A DNA stretch of 64,000 bases from Isoetes taiwanensis. Its lineage: Eukaryota > Streptophyta > Lycopodiopsida > Isoetales > Isoetaceae. A program made the position numbers and the translations under genes. The stretch is from positions 15,249,468 to 15,313,467 of the forward strand of contig JAJEKV010000005.1 of the NCBI GenBank assembly GCA_021234155.1, written 5' to 3'. The notes under the pieces are model-generated. The model was given only the letters and a program-made list of their open reading frames with translations, searched no databases and was not told the origin of the DNA. This document shows, one piece after another, positions 57,600-64,000 of the stretch (position 1 is the stretch's first letter; the number at the start of each line of letters is the position of its first letter).

Positions 57600-60263
57600 T
57601 CGACGCTACGTCAATGGATGGATAGAAGAGATCAGGGGACAAACCGCCTGGCCATCACCCAAAGGGATCCACCAGCAACTGCCTGTAGGATCTGTGTGGG
57701 CCATCAGATGGAACTGAAACAAAGTGCGCACAGTCTCCCAAGCAGCTAGCAATCCCTTGAGGAAAGGAGAGGCATTAGGATATGGAGAGAAAGTGGATAG
57801 AATAATGCCCATGGGAGGAGCGGCTTAATGGATGGAGAGCCAAAGAAAATGCACATCTGTAAAGATTGGTGAATGAGATCTGACCCTAGGGACCCGGCTT
57901 CTCCTCCCCTCCTCCCCCCACACACACACAAAGTTTAGGCATAATGCACTTCGCCCAACCAATTTTAACATCAGCTCCTTCTTCAGTGCCACCCCAGATA
58001 AAGTTCCTGTACGAACAATGAGCTGCATCTTTGTCTGCAGTGCCAGCAAAATGGATGCCATATAGGCATATGTACTACTCTAAACTGACTTTGCTACAGT
58101 TACGCAGCCAGCCATGGATAACTTAGCCGTGGACCACCAGAACAAATGCCTTTCCAACCCCTTAATAATAACATCCCACGCGTCTCCAGATGAAAGATGT
58201 ATACCAACTGGAATACCCAGAAGCCTAGTTGCTTTCCCATGAGAAAGAACCTTCTATGGAAATGCAACCACAGAAGACGGCACTGCAGAGTCTAGGGCCC
58301 ACAAGGCAGTACACTTTTTCCATCCCACAAAGATCATACCAGAAGCCAAAGAGAAACTGTCCAACAAGGAAATGGCATTCTGCAAATTCTGCCCATTAGC
58401 CATTAAGAACAAGAAAGAGTCATCTGCATACTGATTACGAATCTCTTTTGAACCATTATTCATGGGACGACCATGCAAGATGCCTTCCTACACTGCAAGA
58501 GAGAATACCTGAGAAAGAATCTCTGCCACAATTGTAAAATGCAGTGGTGCCAAAGGACAGGCCTGGTGAATGCCATGACACATCTGAAAAAATGTGGATG
58601 GTTCTCCTTGAAAAGAAACTGAAGAAAGAGTAGAATAATGAAGTTTCATAATGTCTGTTGCGAACTGGGCACCGAAATCAAGACCTAAGAGGCACTGCTC
58701 CAAGAAACTCCAGTCATTACTATCATATGCTTTTGCAAAGTCCAGCTTCAAGTATACAATGGGATAACCATGCATTCTAGCCCAATAGAGACCCTCATAT
58801 GCTGCTGCCACATTATTCAAGATACATTGGCAAGGCAAGAAACCTGATTGTGTAGAAGAGATGGACTCAGTAAGCACGCCTCAAAGCTTCTGAGTAAAAG
58901 CTTTAGCAAAGATCTTGTACACTGAAGACAACAAGTTAATGGGGCGCCAATCTGAAATGGAAGAGGAATCCTTACATTTTGGAATAAGGGAGATATAACC
59001 AGAGTTGAGGATTTTGTCCAGGTGCCTCTGTCTTTTAAAATCCCAGAAAGCATCATACACATCTGCACCAAGCTAATCCCAATACTCTTGGAAAAATTCC
59101 ACCGGAATACCATCAAGACCTGGACACTTGCCCCTCTTGAGAGAAAATGTGGCCTCAGCTAAATCATTCTGGTTGATCTCAGCCTTTAAAGTGGCCCTTT
59201 GCTCATTGATTGTGCAAAAATCCTCTAAGCTCAGTTAGATCTGAAACAAGCAGCCCATCCTGAATCTGCAGAGACTGAAGAGATGCAGCTAGCTTTCTTG
59301 TTTTGGCAGCTCTGAAGAAAAAACCTGTGCAGCAGTCTCCCTCCTTGAACCATTGCAACCCAGATTTAATGCGAGCAAAGTGCACCTATTCAGACTCCAT
59401 CTGCCGAATGCTACACAAAATTTGCTTCTTGTTGATAAAGAGCCAACAGAAGGCTCCTGTTAGTAGAAGCCCGCTCACGACTCCAGCCTTTAGCAAAAGA
59501 CTTCACAGCGGTGAGAGCATCAACAATACCTGCCATGCCACTGTATGAGGGCAAGAGAAATACTGTGGATTATGGTTAGAAATCGTAGTATTCAACAGGT
59601 TATCATGATGAAAAGCAGGCAACATTGTTGCTACCAAAGCATTATAGTAGCCTCTATCATGCCTTGCATATGCTCTACCACCACCCAACCATCCGTTACA
59701 CCAAGTAAAACTTGAGGGACTGTCAACTTCTATGAAGCCACAATCTTACATTAAGCGGTGTTGCCATTGCTCCCATTCAAAGCGCTACACTATCTCTGCA
59801 CCTCTGCCACATCTGTCTTGCTCAAGCTCAACCATGTTAAAATCACCTACCATGATCCATGCAACAGGGAAGCCTAACCTCAGTAATTTGAATTGCAAAG
59901 AAGCCCATAACGCGCCTCTCTGACATGGTCGATTATGCGCATACACATTAACCAATTCCCATTCTTGCCCCTTATCAAACCACTTGATTATGATCCACCG
60001 GCCAATCTGTCAACCTGAGTAAATGACTCTGCAATAGTCCTCCTCCATGCTGTAAGGACACCAGCCTCTGCCGAGTCTGATGTCGCCATAAGAACATTGT
60101 ACTGCTTATTGATTACCACAAATTTGTAGGCATCCTCTTTCTTGCATTTATGCTCTTGCAAACATATGAAGTCTGAGTCCCATCTAGCCAGGGCCATGGA
60201 CAACCTGCTCCTTTTAGTAGGGGAGGAGGCAATCCCCCGCACATTCCAGAAGATTAACTTCAT
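57600..60263 (-). pseudogene. LINE B ORF2, arm 2 copy, broken and truncated
   Basis: The ATG at 60263 gives MKLIFWNVRGIASSPTKRSR and DSDFICLQEHKCKKEDA (endonuclease start). RT has FAKAYDSNDWSFL (58740-58700) and intact YADD at 58419-58430, where arm 1 has YADG. Frameshifts at about 59990, 59500, 59200 and 58490 break the frame. The zf-RVT end is missing because the copy stops at 57455. Confidence 0.83.
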
Positions 60264-61183
60264 TGATCAGGTGGATGTGGAAGATTCTCTAAGTCCATAT
60301 CAACATGTATATGAAACTCAGTATCCACTTGATCAGCCCAATGTGGCAGCGATGCTATTGAACGCATAGTAACAGTGGTGAGGAGTGGTGGTTCAACAGG
60401 GTTCGGAGAAGCAAATGCAGAGGGCTGCGGTGCAAAGCTATTCCTCCTCCGAGCGGCTTTTTTCATGCGAGCAATGGACCATTCTTCTTCAATGCGCTCT
60501 TGTTTGCGTGCAATCATGTCCACCCTCTCTGCTGGTCAGAAGAAAGACAATTATGGGCTACGGGGAGTGTGTCAATGGCTAGGGCAGAAGACGAAAAAAG
60601 GATAACGGCAAGGACAGGTGCAGGAGCGGTTGGAGTAGGGATGGCAGCAAGGGAAGTAGAAGTAGGGGAGACAGAAGCAGGAGGTGGATGGGAATGGAGG
60701 GTCTCCGCACACGATAGGTAGAGAAGGCCTCAACATCAGAAAACATATTGGCAAGCTCTAGGCCGTTTAAGCCTTTTAACAACCGATCACGTCTCACTTA
60801 ATCCAATCACTGAAGCGCGTTTGTGAGACTCGAGCAACAGTGTTAGGAGCAGACCAGGGAGCAGAGGGAAGAGTAGGAGACGTTAAGAGGCCTGAAGAGG
60901 ATAGGGGAGCGAGAGACGAAGGAGTTGAGGCAGGGACAGAGGGAGGAGGTAGAGAGGCAGAATCAAAAGAAGTACATGTCATAGATAGAGGAGGGAATTG
61001 CAAATCCATAGAGGCAGGGGCATATGCAAGAGGATTGAGACGAGAATTAGGAGGTAGCACTGGAGAGGCCAAAGAGGCAGAAAATTGCGAGCAAGAATGC
61101 ATACAGGCAGTGGTGACCATGGAGGCCGAAATGGATGCTCCCAATTCCGGGACTGAAGTAGCAAGGAAATCACCTGATGCCAT
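60260..61183 (-). pseudogene. LINE B ORF1, arm 2 copy, DUF4283 core deleted
   Basis: The Ser/Pro-rich N-terminus is open (MASGDFLATSVPELGAS to TRFSDWIK, 61183-60797). The frame then jumps directly to RLNDLELANMF-type sequence, because the DUF4283 core present at 10540-11768 in arm 1 is missing. The Pro-rich part follows, then IARKQERIEEEWSIARMKKA and HPPDQ, ending at TGA 60260. That stop overlaps the ORF2 start (ATGA). Confidence 0.75.
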
Positions 61184-62082
61184 AAACCGTTGGAAAGCTC
61201 ACTGTGCAGGCTTCCCAAGGCACCAAGAATCGCACGAAATGAACACCCGAGGAGGGAGATATCTCAGGCTGAAGCAGCGCCAAAACCCTAGCCTGTGGGC
61301 TGCGCCATCCTAAAAATCGTCTGAATCTGATATTTTGAGAGAGTGATATTAACTAACTAGGACTTGATTGTGGAATGTAAAATACATCTAGTTATTACCA
61401 TATGAGTTGAAGATGCCATTGTATACACGATGATAAAATGTCGTAAACATAATAGGAAGGAAACCACCATGTGTTTATGTTCCAACTACTTATAAGCTTG
61501 TGATGGTACTAGGATTTAGCAACCATTTGTCATCTTGTAACATGGCAGTAAAAGTGGTTATGCAATTGAGATTTCAAAAGCTTACAAACATATCATATAA
61601 GTAGGAAAATGGAATTGCATGCCCTTACAGATGGATTTGTAGGTTATTTAATTTAGAGAAACACAAAACAAGTTCGAGTTGGCAATAGCTTAGGAATGCC
61701 AATCATATGGATTTAGGCATAGGGGTTGCTTCTACTGAAGTTCAAATTTGATCCGAACTATATAGAAATGCATTCTCCAAGTCCAAGACACAAAAAAGGG
61801 CCAAAAATATGATATTCCTTCTCATGGCCAAAAAATTGGTACTCTCATATAATTATAGGGTCCACATCTTTGACAACTTGTAAAGATTGAGAATATAAGT
61901 CCAAGAATATACCTCCAAGACACGAAAAGTGCCCTAAGGTGATGGTGCCCTAATGCTTGAGTGAGGTCTGCCCCTGTCCTTCCTAATAAGTACAATGATA
62001 TTGCTGACCTGTTTGGTTATATGATCCTTCAGGGCTTTCATAAAATTTTCTACCCCTCCAAGAACAGCATTTCAACATCAAA

Positions 62083-62840
62083 TTACTTGGGTCCGGATGA
62101 ATGTAAGCAACCCAAATATAAGCATTCAGCAGCTAGATACTTAGAAAAACGTTCAATAGGGTAGCTTCTGGTTCGAACCAGCTGGTTTTTATTTAAACTC
62201 ATAGCATGGTTTTCAGTTGTATGAAGCAACTCTATATCCTCTTGGTCAATATTTACAATAAATGTTGCAGCATTTGCTTGAGTCTTTTGAAAGCCTACAT
62301 CTTGACAGACATGATTGGGCAACATTACCCTTCCGCAAGCCCAGTCAGCTAAAACATAAGCTATCAGGGAAGCTCCATAGATGACAGACATGAGAGTTAC
62401 AAATGCCTTATAATTGCTGGCTATAGGATACAATGTGATGTCAGTTGGAAGACCTGAAACACAATTTGGAAAGACAAATAACGTGGCACATGATGGAAAG
62501 ACATTAATTGCGCTCATCGAAGAAAACAAGAATGCGGTAGCGCCATGTGCCTAAATACTTTTGCATGTATGTTCCAATCATCAGTGGATACTACAGAGGA
62601 CCCAAAGTTATGGTTACATAGCTAAGATCCAAGCCTCTAATGGACATTTGCCACTTTGTGAACTTCATGCCCATAGCTTTTAACAGCAGGCAATACAAGA
62701 AGGTATTGGTTAACATGGTTGTTATTACCAAAAGAATCGAAAATGGTGGTTTCTGTGTGTTTCCAGCAGAGGCATACATAAGAGCTGTTTGCAACATAAA
62801 GCCCATTGTCGACATTCCTGAATAAAAATCACTCCCCTGT
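62083..62840 (-). pseudogene. Membrane-protein gene fragment, arm 2 copy
   Basis: Here the first exon frame is intact where arm 1 is shifted: GFMLQTALMYASAGNTQKPP, FSILLVITTMLTNTFLYCLL, KAMGMKFTKWQMSIRGL. A TAG follows at 62591 because of a small insertion relative to arm 1. The second part (62529-62083) reads LPTDITLYPIASNYKAFVTL, SVIYGASLIAYVLADWACGR and ends ...SSGPK as in arm 1. Two or more hydrophobic helices suggest a membrane protein; the family is unknown. The upstream acceptor (TTTTTATTCAG) is shared by both arms. Confidence 0.55.
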
Positions 62841-62865
62841 TTATCAAGTATATGAATGAATGCTA

Positions 62866-63765
62866 CACATTCTAAACGAAGTGCACCTTGCCTCTCACAA
62901 TCGTCGGATCCGTTGATCCTATGGCCCAGAATATATGTTGGGGCCTCTGGTACCTCTCGTTTCGCGATCCCAGAATATATGTTGGGGCCTCTGGTACCTC
63001 TCGTTTCGCTTATGGTCATTTATGATTGGAGGCACCTATGATTTTGAAATATGAAATACGAGTTCGCCTAAATTTTTGAGGGAATATCAAACCTCTATAC
63101 GGCTTTGTCTAAGGTTGGGCTCGAACCTCTACCAAAATAACTCAATGTCCTAATCAAAGCTATTTTAACCAATATACCCAATGAGCTAATATAATTACTT
63201 TCTATCTTCAATCTATATTTTTCTATATAACAACCCATTCAATTGTTTTAGGGATATATGGTCTATGGTTTCAGGAATTGTTATTTTTACATCCATATCA
63301 AACCCCCCTAGGACCCATGTTATTGTGTTACATATTCTAAACGAAGTGCACCTTGGACTATCACAATCATCGGATTCGTCGATCCTACGTCCCAGAATAT
63401 ATGTTGGGGCCTCTGGTACCTCTCGTTTCGCTTATGGTCATTTATGATTGGAGGCGCCTATGATTTTGAAATATGAAATACGAGTTCGCCTAAGGTTTTG
63501 CGGGAATATCAAACCTCTATATGGCTTTTCCTAAGGTTTTAGGATATGAAATATGGAGGTTCGAACCTCTACTAAAATTACTCAATGTTCTAATAAAATT
63601 ATTTTAACCAATATACCCAATGAGCTAATGTGATTATTTTCTATCATCAATCTATGCTTTTTTTTTATAACAACTCATTCAATTGTTTTAGGGATATGGT
63701 TTCAGGAATTCTCATTTTTACATCCATATCAAATCCCCCTGGAACCCCCTGTTATTGTGCTACAT
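62866..63765. repeat. Tandem pair of about 450-bp units inserted in arm 2
   Basis: Unit 1 (about 62866-63330) and unit 2 (about 63331-63765) both begin ...TTCTAAACGAAGTGCACCTT and include GAATATATGTTGGGGCCTCT, GCTCATTGGGTAT (minus strand) and GGTTTCAGGAATT. Unit 1 contains an extra internal duplication of the CCAGAATATATGTTGGGG segment (about 44 bases). AAT(A/G)TGTAGC-like sequence borders the insertion. Arm 1 has no such sequence at the equivalent point (about 8470-8480). Confidence 0.8.
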
Positions 63766-64000
63766 ATTCAAGCAGATTATGCTGCAGTAGTTGAGCTAAA
63801 AACATCTTAGGAATCAGGTGCAAAGTTGAACACATGAGCTCAACAATGTGCAACAAAAAGGTCTGCAACTAAAAGGAACTAAGCCCTAACATATATGATT
63901 AAACACCAAGCAAGATGATTATTGTGGCATTGTTAACAAAGCATCCCAGCAAAGGATAGAGAAATCAAGGCCATGAATCCTACCAAAAAATTTGATACAC

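Larger units (their letters stand above)
57455..61347 (-). mobile_element. LINE family B, arm 2 copy, 3'-truncated
   Basis: The 5' end at about 61347 lies next to a diverged form of the same target duplication (61348-61363) as arm 1, so this insertion predates the duplication. The 3' end is missing beyond 57455. Frames cover ORF1 and ORF2 with fewer changes in some parts than in arm 1. Confidence 0.9.
57455..64000 (-). repeat. Arm 2 of the large inverted duplication (runs off the window)
   Basis: Reverse complement of about 8210-15363. Compared with arm 1 it lacks the last 0.8 kb of LINE B (cut at the LTR fragment) and about 1.2 kb of ORF1 (junction near 60800). It gains a tandem insertion at 62866-63765. 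The match is still good at 64000, so the duplication extends further. Confidence 0.9.

Overview
The window is nuclear DNA of a land plant. It is intron-bearing, AT-rich and dominated by transposable elements. The evidence is a PADRE/DUF4228 protein gene (a plant family), an RLCK-type receptor-like kinase relic with its introns, PHD-finger exons resembling plant ATX3/4/5 methyltransferases, plant-type LINE, Ty3/gypsy chromovirus, hAT and PIF/Harbinger sequences, and very long CT microsatellites. A fern or other seed-free plant would fit the repeat-rich mix, but the sequence alone does not fix the lineage. There are no bacterial or organellar features.

Layout. 1-3.3 kb: LINE (family A) on the minus strand, cut by the window edge, with a coiled-coil ORF1 and an endonuclease/RT ORF2. 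3.9-4.8 kb: Harbinger-associated Myb/SANT-like ORF. 5.3-6.0 kb: tandem repeats. 6.5-7.0 kb: gag-like relic. 7.0-9.25 kb: exons of a plus-strand gene of unknown function with membrane segments. 9.98-16.19 kb: a complete-length LINE (family B) with 14-bp target duplications and a poly(A) tail, interrupted by a 536-bp fold-back element. 16.9-18.2 kb: end of a chromovirus (integrase tail, chromodomain, polypurine tract, LTR). 21.6-23.3 kb: decayed receptor-like kinase gene. 24.6-25.2 kb: intact PADRE gene, the best candidate for a working host gene here. 25.9-29.5 kb: short tandem repeats and CT microsatellites. 30.4-33.7 kb: a LINE B tail joined directly to a 5'-truncated LINE A. 34.3-36.5 kb: Harbinger nuclease followed by a Cys/His-rich gene relic. 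39.8-40.05 kb: second Harbinger Myb-like relic. 40.3-42.4 kb: fold-back repeat and an LTR with a primer-binding site. 43.3-44.1 kb: LINE C with target duplications. 44.6-44.9 kb: histone H3-like pseudogene. 46.2-51.9 kb: a complete-length hAT element with 8-bp target duplications, carrying both a decayed DUF659-type transposase and captured PHD-finger exons. 54.4-56.3 kb: transposon ORFs resembling the DUF7869 group. 56.3-57.45 kb: LTR fragment. 57.45-64.0 kb: an inverted second copy of the 8.2-15.4 kb region, running off the window.

The two most notable structures are the large inverted duplication (arms at about 8.2-15.4 kb and 57.45-64.0 kb, the second still continuing at the edge) and the hAT element that carries a chromatin-reader PHD finger upstream of, and on the same strand as, its own BED-finger transposase. 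Comparing the arms gives an order of events: LINE B inserted beside the membrane-protein gene, the block was duplicated in inverted orientation, and each arm was then altered separately. The fold-back element is seen only in arm 1, inside a stretch that arm 2 has lost. Arm 2 has a tandem insertion and an LTR-bounded truncation.
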